Assembly: GCF_011326755.1 (NCBI RefSeq)
Contig: NZ_JAAOIE010000004.1
Location: 62,001 to 126,000, forward strand
Source of the DNA: Cochlodiniinecator piscidefendens
GTDB taxonomy: Bacteria > Pseudomonadota > Alphaproteobacteria > Rhodobacterales > Rhodobacteraceae
Reading direction: 5' to 3'
Length of the DNA stretch: 64,000 nt
Both the position numbers and the translations under genes were made by a program. Positions 63,733-64,000 of this stretch are shown in pieces; position 1 is the stretch's first letter, and each line of letters starts with the position of its first letter. A model generated the notes under the pieces. That model searched no databases. It saw only the letters and a program-made list of their open reading frames with translations, and was not told the DNA's origin.

Positions 63733-64000
63733 ATGCTCCTCACCATCAACGGGGTATCGTCAAATTTCGCTCAAGCTCCTCTTCGACAGCATTCAAAGCA
63801 ATCACAAAATATTCCAGTTTAGGTGAATGGATTTCATCTATGAAAATGAGGGCTCAGGAAAATCAGATGTGATGCAGTGACTTTGTATTCACTCAAAGAG
63901 ACCGTAAATATCAATGCAAAGGAAGCAGCCCAAATGCGCAAAATTTCCGAGTTAGGCTGCGATTGTATTCGTTAACGTGTGGAAAAACATGCACTACTTC
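63733..64000. other. Noncoding stretch at the window end
   Basis: Together with the palindrome this forms a 325-base region without a convincing gene. The only reading frame reaching the edge is a minus-strand tail of 29 codons ending at 63911 that I cannot assign. The stretch probably holds the promoter of the oxygenase operon and part of the next gene's leader. Confidence 0.5.

Noticed and set aside
63911-64000. Minus-strand frame open to the window edge (29 codons)
   Set aside because: Too short to recognise and without a domain; it could be the end of a gene or chance.
1-64000. tRNA or rRNA genes, insertion sequences, prophage, CRISPR arrays
   Set aside because: No transposase, integrase, phage structural gene, repeat-spacer pattern or cloverleaf was recognised in reading; a tRNAscan run would be the decisive check for tRNAs.

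Overview
The window looks like chromosomal DNA from a marine alphaproteobacterium of the Rhodobacterales (Roseobacter-type Rhodobacteraceae). The evidence is the gene families and their order: rho-mnmE-mnmG-rsmG-parA-parB on one side of a replication origin, with maf-aroE-coaE-dnaQ and secB/fxsA/Tim44-like/mltA/smr/hslU on the other. HemJ and HemH handle late haem synthesis, and a small secreted protein sits beside hemH. Base composition looks close to 50% G+C, lower than in many relatives, so I name no genus. I see no rRNA, tRNA, insertion sequence, prophage or CRISPR array.

Layout. 0-5 kb: the end of a methyltransferase gene, hemH, and an envelope group (two L,D-transpeptidases around a CAP-domain lipoprotein). 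5-20 kb: an RNA methyltransferase with a heteromeric ABC exporter pair, cca-nudix-hslO, a response-regulator/PP2C phosphatase with a divergent Hpt protein, ilvA, argG, a CsoR-type metal sensor with a His-tailed MFS exporter, and a sulfotransferase/class IV aminotransferase pair. 20-31 kb: housekeeping genes (msrA, a ribokinase-like gene, maeB, mutS, grpE, hrcA, rph, rdgB, hemW, ybaN-like). 31-39 kb: the origin-proximal segregation and tRNA-modification operon, with two perfect parS sites (33571 and 35449), then rho, hemJ and a 427-bp AT-rich gap with DnaA boxes that I read as oriC. 39-50 kb: the rightward maf operon, protein export and wall genes, an MFS gene, an esterase-like lipoprotein, and hslU without hslV beside it.

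50-64 kb is the most accessory part. It holds a secreted DM13-domain protein, a PaaK-like ligase/enoyl-CoA hydratase/MFS operon with a divergent LysR gene, a class IV aminotransferase overlapping an N,N-dimethylformamidase-like amidohydrolase, and a peptide-type ABC importer operon whose first gene is a BesD/HalD-like Fe(II)/2-oxoglutarate oxygenase. The oxygenase gene is preceded by a strong palindrome at 63700-63732. The genes look like uptake and breakdown of a nitrogenous, amide-bearing or amino-acid-like compound. The substrate cannot be read from the sequence. This block is the best candidate for an undescribed system.

Many genes are tightly packed with ATGA-type overlaps, so most regulation probably lies in the few longer divergent gaps. 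Those gaps contain the inverted and direct repeats listed here.
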